DNA of 64,000 nt from Methylomonas rhizoryzae. GTDB taxonomy: Bacteria > Pseudomonadota > Gammaproteobacteria > Methylococcales > Methylomonadaceae. The translations under genes and the position numbers were made by a program. Position 1 is the stretch's first letter. Each line of letters starts with the position of its first letter. Under the pieces are notes generated by a model. The model saw nothing but the letters and a program-made list of their open reading frames with translations, did no database searches and had not been told where the DNA came from. Below are positions 27,802 to 36,347 of the stretch, in pieces. Where the stretch lies: assembly GCF_008632455.1 (NCBI RefSeq), contig NZ_CP043929.1, positions 3,906,001 to 3,970,000 on the forward strand, in the 5' to 3' direction.

Positions 27802-28556
27802 GTGCGCGAATTGTTGCCGTTATTAATCAAAAAGGCGGAGCAGGTAAAACCACCACATGCGTTAATCTCGCTCATGCTTTATCGAGATTGGGCTATCGCG
27901 TTTTAACAATAGACCTCGATCCTCAAAGTCATCTGGGAATAGCCCTGGGACAAACAAGCCGTACCCAATCTGGAATCGATCAAGTTCTGCTTGGCCTGAG
28001 CTCGATAGAAATTCAAATGCTATTAGTTCGCGAAAATTTAAACTTGATCGTGGCCGGCCCCAGACTACAAGAAATCGAACAGCTTGCCGACGGAACCAGC
28101 CACCGAGGTGATTTGTTAAAAACCGCACTGACCAATTGCAACGATCTGGACTTTATATTTATCGACTGTCCACCTTCGTCTGGAATTTTGGTAGCAAATG
28201 CTTTATTTGCGGCTGAAGAATTGCTAATACCTATGACCAGCGACTATATGGCATTACAGGGCTTATCGCATTTAATGGGTACAATTAAAAAATTCGAAGC
28301 CGCTTTAGCTAAAAACTACAAAATTAAACTGGTAATGTCACGCTACATTCCAACTAGGCGGCTTTCTCATGACGTACTGGAAACCATACAAAAATATTTT
28401 CCCAATCAGATATTAAAAACCCCGATTCGAGAGACCGCGTCTTTAGCCGAGAGCCCGAGCTTCGGTAAAACCATTTTCGAATATCGCCCCGGATGGCGGT
28501 CGGCAAAAGACTTTTCGTCACTAGCAAACGACTTTATTAACGAGAGGGTGATGTGA
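27798..28556 (+). CDS. ParA/MinD-family ATPase of the chemotaxis cluster
   Basis: 252 residues. It has the deviant Walker A of ParA (KGGAGKTTT, with signature Lys about residue 11), switch I (DLDPQSHLG), and Walker B (FIFIDCPPSSG). ParA-like ATPases coded inside che operons (ParC, PpfA) place chemoreceptor arrays at poles or segregate cytoplasmic clusters by moving on the nucleoid. The chromosome-partition partner parB is absent, and the location fits this role. It overlaps cheW2 by ATGA and the STAS gene by one base (TGATG). The presence of a cytoplasmic receptor in the cluster suggests the ATPase positions that array; this is inferred. Confidence 0.85.
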   Translation: MSARIVAVINQKGGAGKTTTCVNLAHALSRLGYRVLTIDLDPQSHLGIALGQTSRTQSGIDQVLLGLSSIEIQMLLVRENLNLIVAGPRLQEIEQLADGTSHRGDLLKTALTNCNDLDFIFIDCPPSSGILVANALFAAEELLIPMTSDYMALQGLSHLMGTIKKFEAALAKNYKIKLVMSRYIPTRRLSHDVLETIQKYFPNQILKTPIRETASLAESPSFGKTIFEYRPGWRSAKDFSSLANDFINERVM

Positions 28557-29122
28557 TGTCCGAACAAAATGAGCATAGTTTAATCGGTTACGATCCATTA
28601 GCATGGATGAAGGATGCAGAACAATCTAAAAATCATCTGATTGCAGAAAACGATGCATTTGTCGACTCGGAATCAATCCTTAAAACTACCAAAGCTGAGA
28701 CTCTAGCGTCGGATAGTCTAATCACCGCTACCGAGTTATCCGAAGCTGAATGTAATGCAAATCTCCCTCAAAACATACCATCAGAAAATAACATCGAAAT
28801 AACCCCAAATAAAAACGCTGACACAGCGAGCACCGCTCAAATTACATTAGAAAAAGCGCCAAGCATTCAGAACATTAATCTGCTACACGAGCAACTGCTA
28901 GCTGCCTTAAATAAAAATAATAAAATCGATATAGACGCATCTGCGGTCATCTCCATCGATACAGCCACATTGCAGCTATTGCTAGTCGCTAAACGGACGG
29001 CACTCCCCCTTCACAAGCAAATCTCGATCGACTTTCCTTCAGACCAGTTTATTGCAGCCGCTCATTTGCTGGGGCTTGCCGAAATATTAGACGTTAACCA
29101 CGCCGCCGCAGGATTTTTTTAA
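28556..29122 (+). CDS. STAS-domain protein with a conserved-looking N-terminal segment
   Basis: 188 residues. The C-terminal ~85 residues have the pattern of a STAS (SpoIIAA/MlaB-like) domain: IDASAVISIDTATLQLLLVAKRTA and ADQFIAAAHLLGLAEIL-like ends. The place of the usual phosphorylatable Ser of antagonists is Asp-Thr-Ala here, so phosphorylation is uncertain. The first ~100 residues are low-complexity and acidic, but open with a compact IGYDPLAWMKDAE motif that looks like a docking peptide. It shares one base with the ParA stop, so a ParA partner role is possible. About 135 bp of AT-rich sequence without a gene separates it from cheR. Confidence 0.7.
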   Translation: MSEQNEHSLIGYDPLAWMKDAEQSKNHLIAENDAFVDSESILKTTKAETLASDSLITATELSEAECNANLPQNIPSENNIEITPNKNADTASTAQITLEKAPSIQNINLLHEQLLAALNKNNKIDIDASAVISIDTATLQLLLVAKRTALPLHKQISIDFPSDQFIAAAHLLGLAEILDVNHAAAGFF

Positions 29123-29257
29123 AAAATTCGGCGTAAAATAAACTTAATATACTACTTACTCCCCATAACAAGTAGCAATACACGCCAATAGCGGCCTGAT
29201 GCGAAATAAATTTATTACATTATCATGCAGAAAGAACTATAAAAAGCCATATATATT

Positions 29258-30103
29258 ATGAGCGCAAATATAAAAGAAAAGCCCCGCGAGTTTGAATATA
29301 CTCTGGAAGACTTTGACTACCTTAGAAAAATATCTAACGAGCACTCCGGCATCCAAGTACCAAATGATAAATTCGACATGTTTTACTCTCGCTTATCCAA
29401 GCGGGTTCGCCTGTTAGGCTTAAAAAACTTTAAAGAATATTGCAAATATTTAGAGTCCAATCCGGAGCATGAATTTACTGAATTCATTAATGCGGTAACA
29501 ACCAACTTGACCTCGTTCTTTAGAGAAAATCATCATTTTGAATACATTATAAATCCGCTTTTACCGAATTTACTAAAAAGAAATCAAAATCGGCAACAAA
29601 TAAAAATATGGTCGGCCGGATGCTCAACCGGCGAAGAACCTTATTCTCTAGCCATGACATTATTGGAAAATACGCCACCAGCTTGGAGCATCAAGATTTT
29701 AGCCACGGACTTGGATACCAACGTATTGGCGACAGCGGCAGAAGGAATATATTCGATGGATCTGGTTGAAAATATTGGAGAGAAGCGGCTACAACGCTGG
29801 TTTCAAAGAGGAACGGGCTCCCAAAACAATAAAATTCGCGTTAAACAGGAACTTAAACAAATTATAAGTTTTAAGCAATTAAATCTAATAAAAGAGTGGC
29901 CCATACAAGGCAGCTTTGATTTTATTTTTTGCCGAAACGTATTGATATATTTTGACAAGGATACTAAAGAAAAATTAGCCAACCGTTACGCTGGCGTGCT
30001 CAATGCCGGAGGCACTTTGTTTATCGGACACTCCGAATCTTTACATCAGCTGGACACCCCTTTTCACCTTATTGGTAAAACCATATACCAAAAAGCCTTA
30101 TGA
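29258..30103 (+). CDS. cheR: Chemoreceptor methyltransferase CheR
   Basis: 281 residues. It uses S-adenosylmethionine to methylate glutamates of chemoreceptors. The N-terminal helical domain includes YSRLSKRVRLLG. The catalytic domain has VTTNLTSFFRE, the SAM motif WSAGCSTGEEPYSLAM (about 128-143), ILATDLDTNVL and DFIFCRNVLIYFD. Its beta-subdomain would bind the DWQDF tail of the triple-PAS receptor. It overlaps cheD by ATGA. Base composition in this part of the operon is more AT-rich than in the flanks. Confidence 0.95.
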   Translation: MSANIKEKPREFEYTLEDFDYLRKISNEHSGIQVPNDKFDMFYSRLSKRVRLLGLKNFKEYCKYLESNPEHEFTEFINAVTTNLTSFFRENHHFEYIINPLLPNLLKRNQNRQQIKIWSAGCSTGEEPYSLAMTLLENTPPAWSIKILATDLDTNVLATAAEGIYSMDLVENIGEKRLQRWFQRGTGSQNNKIRVKQELKQIISFKQLNLIKEWPIQGSFDFIFCRNVLIYFDKDTKEKLANRYAGVLNAGGTLFIGHSESLHQLDTPFHLIGKTIYQKAL

Positions 30104-30738
30104 ATAAACGGCACGACATACCTCCGGCTGCCATTCCCGGCTTTTCCGAGATAAATAGATATTGGGATCAAGAAAACCAAATCATTTCCGCTAAATTATT
30201 ACCGGGTGAATATTATGTCACCTATGAAGACGAAATGATTACTACCGTTTTAGGTTCCTGCGTATCGGCCTGTATTCGCGACAGCGTCTCCGGTGTTGGC
30301 GGCATGAATCACTTTATGCTCCCCGAAACGAGCAAAACAAAGCTGGCATCCCGGGATGAGTCGGTTATTGGTACCGCTTTACGTTACGGAAACTATGCCA
30401 TGGAGCACTTAATCAATACGATCTTACAAAACGGCGGCAAACGAAAAAACCTTGAAGTCAAATTATTTGGCGGCGGCAAAATTATTGCCACCTTAGGCGA
30501 TGTAGGCTCCCGGAATATTGCCTTCGTTATGGATTACGTGGATATGGAGGCGCTAAAATTGGCATCGCATGACCTAGGCGATATTTATCCTCGGAAAGTA
30601 AACTATTTTCCGAAAACCGGTAAGGTTAGAATGAAAAAAATCAAAGACCTACATAACGAAACCATCATCATGCGGGAAAAACAATACGGTTCTCAAATTA
30701 AAGACATTGAAATTGAAAGCGACATAGAATTGTTCTAG
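30100..30738 (+). CDS. cheD: Chemoreceptor glutamine deamidase CheD
   Basis: 212 residues. Catalytic Cys54 (TVLGSCVSACI) and His in GGMNHFMLP are present, with the family core VKLFGGGKI and DVGSRNIAFV. CheD deamidates receptor glutamines and may be bound by phospho-CheY via CheC in some bacteria; no cheC is seen. The N-terminal extension (~35 residues) and C-terminal extension are longer than in Thermotoga. The last residues are SDIELF, nearly the same as the tail of the receptor at 31816-33021 (GEIELF). Overlaps cheR; eight bases before cheB. Confidence 0.93.
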   Translation: MNKRHDIPPAAIPGFSEINRYWDQENQIISAKLLPGEYYVTYEDEMITTVLGSCVSACIRDSVSGVGGMNHFMLPETSKTKLASRDESVIGTALRYGNYAMEHLINTILQNGGKRKNLEVKLFGGGKIIATLGDVGSRNIAFVMDYVDMEALKLASHDLGDIYPRKVNYFPKTGKVRMKKIKDLHNETIIMREKQYGSQIKDIEIESDIELF

Positions 30739-30746
30739 GAAATTTC

Positions 30747-31811
30747 ATGGATAAAATTAAGTTGCTGATAATCGATGATTCCGCATTGATTCGGCAAATG
30801 CTCACTAAAATTTTCAGCGAAACCAACGACATCGAAGTAGTCGGTACCGCAAGCGATCCTTTAATTGCCCGAGAAAAAATAAAGGCGTTGAATCCTGACG
30901 TGCTAACCTTGGATGTCGAAATGCCCAGAATGGATGGATTAACATTTCTTCGCAACTTGATTCGGCTTCGGCCCATGCCCGTGGTAATGATTTCTACGCT
31001 GACATCTCAAGGCGCAGAGGTCACCTTGGAAGCGCTTGGGCTAGGCGCGATAGACTTTGTCGCAAAGCCCAAAGCGGACGTCGCTCAGGCTCTGCAAGTT
31101 TATGCGGATGAAATTATCGAAAAAGTGCGTATAGCGGCAAAAGCCAAAGTAAAAGCATTGGAACTATTCAACTCCTCTAGCCAAGTGACAAACCGGGACG
31201 ACAACAACACGACCCCGATTTACAAAAATCATTTTCGAACTACCAACAAAATTGTTGCGGTCGGCTCTTCAACAGGAGGCACGGAAGCACTGAAGCAAGT
31301 GGTAAAAAGATTGCCCGCTAATGCTCCGGCCATGGTTGTTACTCAACACCTACCTGTTGCCTTCAGTGCGTCCTTTGCCAAGCACGTTGACGAAGCCGGA
31401 TTATTGAACGCTCACGTTGCCTACGACGGCCAGCTTATAGTTCCGGGAAACGTTTATATCGCACCGGGAGATAAACATTTAAAGGTAGCGCGAGACGGCG
31501 CACGCTATATCTGCCGTTTAGACGACGGTCCATTGGTTAATCGGCATAAGCCATCCGTTGAAGTGTTGTTTCAATCAGTCGCTGAAAACGTCGGTAAAAA
31601 TGCAATCGGCGTCATGTTGACCGGAATGGGAGCGGATGGTGCCAACGCGATGCTGCAAATGCGGCAAGCCGGCTCAATCAACATAGTTCAAGACGAAGCC
31701 TCGTGCGTTGTTTGGGGCATGCCGGGGGAAGCCTTCAAGCGCGGCGCCGCTCACCATGTGCTTTCCCTAGACAAAATAGCCAATCAAATCATGGCATTAG
31801 TTGACGGATGA
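30747..31811 (+). CDS. cheB: Chemoreceptor methylesterase CheB
   Basis: 354 residues. Receiver domain (IDDSALIRQ; phospho-acceptor Asp in VLTLDVEMPRMDG, about residue 56; conserved Lys in VAKPKAD) is joined to a CheB methylesterase domain with the catalytic triad: Ser in VGSSTGGTEAL, His in TQHLP and Asp in GMGADGANAM. It removes methyl groups from receptors when phosphorylated by CheA and so gives adaptation. It ends five bases before the next receptor gene. Confidence 0.95.
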   Translation: MDKIKLLIIDDSALIRQMLTKIFSETNDIEVVGTASDPLIAREKIKALNPDVLTLDVEMPRMDGLTFLRNLIRLRPMPVVMISTLTSQGAEVTLEALGLGAIDFVAKPKADVAQALQVYADEIIEKVRIAAKAKVKALELFNSSSQVTNRDDNNTTPIYKNHFRTTNKIVAVGSSTGGTEALKQVVKRLPANAPAMVVTQHLPVAFSASFAKHVDEAGLLNAHVAYDGQLIVPGNVYIAPGDKHLKVARDGARYICRLDDGPLVNRHKPSVEVLFQSVAENVGKNAIGVMLTGMGADGANAMLQMRQAGSINIVQDEASCVVWGMPGEAFKRGAAHHVLSLDKIANQIMALVDG

Positions 31812-31815
31812 CTCT

Positions 31816-33021
31816 ATGATAATATTTCTCCGTAATCATGGAGTCGCATTAGTCTGTACAGTGCTATTATTGAGCGCCTCCCCCATCCTTCTGCCTGCGA
31901 CCATTGGAGTTTGGTTGCCGAGCGCTGTAATCGCCGGTATTTGGATTTACAAAATCTGGAAACTGGATAAACATCAACAACCACTGCATACCTACGACTC
32001 TAACGAAGAGTCCGGCCGCCTGCATCGTGTCATAGACCGCTACGTAAACGGACTTAAGTCTTGCAGCGATGAACAAGTGCAAGTCTACTTCGATGAACTG
32101 CATAAATTGAAATTTATCGTGGCCGACGCCGTGGCCACTATGAGCAATAGTTTTAACACGTTGCACCGCTTGACGTCCGGCCAGTCGCAAATCGTACACG
32201 CCCTGCTCAAGGATTTGGAAGGCGGGAATTCCGAATCCGACGCTACCATGACTTTTCAACAATTCACGGAAGAAACCGATCTTGTGCTGGGTTATTTTAT
32301 CGAGCACATCCTCCAAATCAGCAAACAAAGCATGGAAATGGTGGGGGTCATCAACGATGTGGGCAGTCATATGTCACTAATTGAAAAACTACTGGGAGAC
32401 GTGCAAAAAATAGCGGACCAAACCAATTTGTTGGCTTTAAACGCCGCGATAGAAGCCGCACGTGCAGGTGAAGCCGGCCGGGGATTCGCCGTAGTCGCTG
32501 ACGAAGTCAGAACCCTATCCAAACATTCGGATAAATTTAGCGAGGAAATAAGAACGGTCGTCGTATCGTCCAAACACAATATTCACCTTGCACAGTCGAT
32601 GATAGAAGTAATGGCTTCTAAGGATATGAATCTCGCCATCAGTTCGAAAGCCAAGATCGGTAAAATGATGGCGGACATTGCAGTCATTAACGACAAGGTT
32701 TCCCGGAGTGTGGCCGAGGTTTCAGAGATAACCGAAAAGGTGGAATCGAGCGTCAACGATGCCGTCAGAAGCTTGCAATTCGAAGACATGTCCCGACAAC
32801 TCATTGAATGCCTGCAACAAAATCTTCAACACTTACGCGCGCTATCCGACGAGATCGAGATCGGCATTAGCGTTTTTAAAACTAGCGACCCCGCGGAATG
32901 GGAAAAACAACTGAATGACGGCACCGATCGGATGAAAGCCATGAAACAAGAATGGCGTAGCACCCAGAATACCGTAGTAACCCAAAACTCGGTTGCCGAA
33001 GGTGAAATCGAGTTATTTTGA
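31816..33021 (+). CDS. Small membrane-anchored methyl-accepting chemotaxis protein
   Basis: 401 residues. Two close hydrophobic segments (about residues 9-27 and 33-45) form a hairpin without a periplasmic domain. A coiled-coil signalling domain follows, with tip motif ADQTNLLALNAAIEAARAGEAGRGFAVVADEVR. There is no HAMP or sensor module, so it may sense an intracellular partner or membrane state. The ATG at 31816 is preferred to an upstream TTG inside cheB. A late segment (SSVNDAVRSLQFEDMSRQLIECLQ) is conserved in receptors of this type. It ends in GEIELF, a tail shared with CheD of the same operon. Confidence 0.88.
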   Translation: MIIFLRNHGVALVCTVLLLSASPILLPATIGVWLPSAVIAGIWIYKIWKLDKHQQPLHTYDSNEESGRLHRVIDRYVNGLKSCSDEQVQVYFDELHKLKFIVADAVATMSNSFNTLHRLTSGQSQIVHALLKDLEGGNSESDATMTFQQFTEETDLVLGYFIEHILQISKQSMEMVGVINDVGSHMSLIEKLLGDVQKIADQTNLLALNAAIEAARAGEAGRGFAVVADEVRTLSKHSDKFSEEIRTVVVSSKHNIHLAQSMIEVMASKDMNLAISSKAKIGKMMADIAVINDKVSRSVAEVSEITEKVESSVNDAVRSLQFEDMSRQLIECLQQNLQHLRALSDEIEIGISVFKTSDPAEWEKQLNDGTDRMKAMKQEWRSTQNTVVTQNSVAEGEIELF

Positions 33022-33139
33022 CTTTCAAAGCCCGCAATAATCGCTAAACTTTAAGATCAGCCCCTACTCGTGCGGACTGCATACGTCTTTTCCACCCTCC
33101 TTTTCTAACTGACAACTCGATATTTCAAGAGGCATTAAT

Positions 33140-33439
33140 ATGGGCATAGAAGCCAAAGTGGAATTCGGAACCTTGACCATTCGAATAAGCGGACGTTTTG
33201 ATTTCGGCGTCCACCAACAAATGCGGGAAGCCACCAATCTAGTCAAGCCGGACGTCACCAAGATCGTGGTAGACTTGTCTTTCACTGATTATCTTGATAG
33301 TTCCGCCCTAGGCATGCTATTAGTTCTCAGGGAAAAAAGCGCCACACAAAGCAATACTGTGGAAATCAAGGGCGCTCATGCCGAAGTAAAAAAAATACTC
33401 GAAATCGCCAACTTCGATAAACTGTTTACCTTGTCTTAA
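33140..33439 (+). CDS. STAS-domain anti-sigma-factor-antagonist-like protein
   Basis: A 99-residue single STAS domain. The family phosphorylation loop is DYLDSSALGML (candidate phospho-Ser about 56 or 57), an intact match to SpoIIAA-type antagonists. Possible partners are a kinase-anti-sigma or phosphatase coded elsewhere; none is nearby. It stands 118 bp after the receptor gene and may share its transcript, as STAS proteins often accompany che and surface-motility clusters. Confidence 0.88.
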   Translation: MGIEAKVEFGTLTIRISGRFDFGVHQQMREATNLVKPDVTKIVVDLSFTDYLDSSALGMLLVLREKSATQSNTVEIKGAHAEVKKILEIANFDKLFTLS

Positions 33440-33510
33440 CTAAAACCAACGTTCTCCTGAATGGGTCCGCTCCTCCCACTCACTTGCCTAATCGACCGCT
33501 GCACAATGCG

Positions 33511-34614
33511 ATGAGTAAGCAAACCGATTTTTCCAACCTGGATTTCGTCAGAGATTTTTTCCATCGCTTTCTACCCAATTCCCAAGTCGTTGCCTTAGCA
33601 ATCAGCCTAGTCGTAGGCTCATTGCTGATTTACGGCCTTTCCGGCCTTTTAATGCCGGTGTTTGCGTCGATTGTCATCGCGTACTTACTGGATGGCTTGG
33701 TCGTCAAGACCGAGAAGCTGGGCTTACCCCATCTGATTTCGGTACACGCCGTGTTTTGTAGCTTTCTTACCGTATTGGGTTTCGTACTTTTTGTGCTGGT
33801 TCCGGTCGTATCGGAACAAACGGTGCAACTGGTACAACGCATACCGGAGATGGTCTATAGCGCTCAGACTGAGATTCTCAGATTACCGGAGGTATATCCG
33901 GAATTCATCTCCCAAGCGCGAATACGAGAAATCATGTTCGTCGTACAACAAGATTTGTTGAAATACGGCCAAAACATCCTTTCAGGCTCGGCCCAGTCTT
34001 TCGCCGGTTTATTAGCCGCCGCGATTTATTTATTTCTGGTGCCGATGATGGTGTTCTTTTTTTTAAAAGATAAACACATATTAATCAAATGGTTGTCTCA
34101 ATATTTACCTAGCGATATGTCGCTGACCATCACGGTGTGGCAAGAAGTCGATTTGCAAATCGCCAATTACGTCAGAGGCAAGCTCTTAGAAGTATTCATC
34201 TTATGGGCGGCCAGTTATTTGACCTTCGCCATGCTGAATCTGAATTATGCAATGTTGTTGGCCGTGCTGATGGGAGCGTCGGTCATCATTCCTTATGTCG
34301 GCGCAACCTTGGTCACCTTGCCCGTGCTGGGAGTGGCTTACGTGCAATGGGGTAGTAACAACGGCGATGAATTCATGTACGTATTGATTGCCTATTCGTT
34401 GATTCAAGCGATTGACGGCGTCGTCCTGGTGCCCTTGCTGTTTTCGGAAGCAGTCAACTTACACCCTATCGCTATCATCATCGCGATATTATTTTTCGGC
34501 GGCCTATGGGGATTTTGGGGGGTATTTTTTGCCATCCCGTTAGCCACGCTGGTTAAAGCCGTGTTAACCGCGTGGCCCAGAGCCGGTCATGCGCACAATA
34601 CGCTAGGCGTTTAA
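33511..34614 (+). CDS. AI-2E/PerM-family membrane transporter
   Basis: 367-residue inner-membrane protein with about eight hydrophobic segments and the AI-2E family motifs GASVIIPYVGA and LFSEAVNLHPIAIIIAILFFGGLWGFWGVFFAIPLATLVKA. Relatives include the AI-2 exporter TqsA and putative permease PerM; some act as Na+/H+ antiporters. The substrate cannot be predicted. ATG at 33511 is preferred over a TTG nine codons upstream; the ribosome-binding site is weak for both. The stop codon directly abuts the stop codon of the convergent phoH gene with no spacer. Confidence 0.85.
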   Translation: MSKQTDFSNLDFVRDFFHRFLPNSQVVALAISLVVGSLLIYGLSGLLMPVFASIVIAYLLDGLVVKTEKLGLPHLISVHAVFCSFLTVLGFVLFVLVPVVSEQTVQLVQRIPEMVYSAQTEILRLPEVYPEFISQARIREIMFVVQQDLLKYGQNILSGSAQSFAGLLAAAIYLFLVPMMVFFFLKDKHILIKWLSQYLPSDMSLTITVWQEVDLQIANYVRGKLLEVFILWAASYLTFAMLNLNYAMLLAVLMGASVIIPYVGATLVTLPVLGVAYVQWGSNNGDEFMYVLIAYSLIQAIDGVVLVPLLFSEAVNLHPIAIIIAILFFGGLWGFWGVFFAIPLATLVKAVLTAWPRAGHAHNTLGV

Positions 34615-36027
34615 TTACAAATGATCGGAAGCATAGTCCGCAAGCCGCGAGCGCTCTCCCCGCTTTAGGGTGATATGCGCACTGTTTTCCCAGCCTTTAA
34701 ACCTATCAACCACATAAGTCAGTCCCGAGCTGGTTGCCGTCAAATAGGGCGTGTCGATTTGCGCCAAATTGCCGATACAGATGATTTTCGACCCCGGCCC
34801 CGCCCGCGTAATCAAGGTCTTCATTTGCTTTGGCGTCAAATTCTGGGCTTCGTCGATAATCAAAAAACGATTTAAAAAGGTGCGTCCGCGCATAAAGTTC
34901 AGCGAGCGTATCTTCACCCGATTCATAACCATGTTGTGGCTCGCGTTCTGCTCCCATTCATTGGCGCCGGAACGGCTACCCAACAACTCCAAGTTATCCA
35001 TCAACGCCCCCATCCAGGGCGCCATTTTTTCTTCTTCCGAACCGGGTAAAAACCCGATGTCTTCTCCCAACGGTACGGTTTCGCGCGTCATTATAATTTC
35101 ATAATATTCTTTTCTCTCCATCGTCAGAGCCAAACCGGCCGCCAGTGCCAGCAGGGTTTTGCCGGTACCGGCCGAGCCCAACAACGTAACAAAATCGACA
35201 TTTCTATCCAGCAGCGCGTTTAAGGCGAAATTTTGTTCCCTGTTTTTAGCAATCACTCCCCAGACGCTGTGATGCTTGTTCCGATAATCGTTGGCAAGTT
35301 GTAATACCGCGCTTTCCCCGTTGCGGGATTTAACAATCGCTTCGAATCCCGATTCATCGTCGAGATACAGAAATTGGTTGGGATACCATTCAGCAACCAG
35401 AGGGCTATGGATGCGATAAAAGGTATTGTTGTTTTCCTGCCAAGATTCCATTCGATTGCCGCATTCCTCCCAAAAATTGGCGTCCAAGGCCAAAGAGCCG
35501 CTATAAAGCAAGTCTATGTCTTCGATCGTTTGATCGTTGTGATAATCTTCCGCCGTAATTTGTAAGGCGGCGGCTTTAATCCGCATGTTGATATCTTTGG
35601 ACACCAAAATGACTTTGACGTCCGGATATTCTTTAGTTAAAGCCAATACCACGCTTAAAATCGAATTATCGGCTATTTGTCCGGGTAAATCGTCAGGCAA
35701 CAAATGCGTCAATTGCCGGGTTTGAAAATACAAACGCCCGGACTGGTCAACCTCGTTTGCCAGACCGTGCTCTATCCGAGACAGAGGCAAACCTTCGTTA
35801 ATACTATGCCGATCGGCATCTCGAATCAGTTCGTCCAGAAAACGACTCGCTTGCCGCACGTTGCGCGAGACATCCGACAACCCTTTCTTGGCGTGGTCCA
35901 ATTCCTCCAGCACCACCATAGGGATGAATAAATTATGTTCTTGAAAACGAAAGATCGAAGTAGGGTCGTGCATCAGCACGTTAGTATCTAAAACAAATAA
36001 TTTTTTTTCGTTTGACTGAATATTCAT
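34615..36027 (-). CDS. PIN-domain and PhoH-family ATPase (PhoH2-like)
   Basis: 470 residues. The N-terminal PIN nuclease domain (FVLDTNVLMHDP with catalytic Asp; later VLEELD) is joined to a PhoH ATPase with Walker A GSAGTGKTLLA (about residue 280) and Walker B FLIIDEAQNLTPKQMKTLITR. Proteins with this layout (PhoH2) are reported to be ATP-dependent RNA helicase/ribonucleases. Acidic residues needed by both domains are present. The role in this organism is unknown. It is convergent with the AI-2E gene and divergent from gpmI, with a 320-bp gap upstream. Confidence 0.92.
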   Translation of the reverse strand: MNIQSNEKKLFVLDTNVLMHDPTSIFRFQEHNLFIPMVVLEELDHAKKGLSDVSRNVRQASRFLDELIRDADRHSINEGLPLSRIEHGLANEVDQSGRLYFQTRQLTHLLPDDLPGQIADNSILSVVLALTKEYPDVKVILVSKDINMRIKAAALQITAEDYHNDQTIEDIDLLYSGSLALDANFWEECGNRMESWQENNNTFYRIHSPLVAEWYPNQFLYLDDESGFEAIVKSRNGESAVLQLANDYRNKHHSVWGVIAKNREQNFALNALLDRNVDFVTLLGSAGTGKTLLALAAGLALTMERKEYYEIIMTRETVPLGEDIGFLPGSEEEKMAPWMGALMDNLELLGSRSGANEWEQNASHNMVMNRVKIRSLNFMRGRTFLNRFLIIDEAQNLTPKQMKTLITRAGPGSKIICIGNLAQIDTPYLTATSSGLTYVVDRFKGWENSAHITLKRGERSRLADYASDHL

Positions 36028-36261
36028 GAATTATCGATCTCGAGATTGCTCGGTATAGCCGAATTTCCGTTACGCCCTCATTACTCTATCAGAAAAGCGA
36101 GCAAGGCATTGAACTCGGAGGCAACCGTAATCGGCCCGATTCCAAGCGGCCGGCTAACCGTGCGCCGCACGCATACCGCGAGCGGAACGCTGGATTTGTT
36201 GCCGACACCGGCCCCTTAAATCATCCCACCCTTTTCATCCCTAGCAAGTAAGCCGCACCGC

Positions 36262-36290
36262 TTCAGAGACCTGTCCACAACTGGTAAAAT
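36262..36290 (+). promoter_or_regulatory. Predicted sigma70 promoter of gpmI
   Basis: TTCAGA (36262-36267) and TAAAAT (36285-36290) are separated by 17 bp and lie 57 bp before the ATG. The rest of the 36028-36347 gap between phoH and gpmI shows no gene or clear element; it must also hold the phoH promoter. Confidence 0.45.
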
Positions 36291-36347
36291 ACGCACCAAA
36301 CGCCGCGCTCCGGCGCATTCACACTATCCATCGACGCAAACATCACC

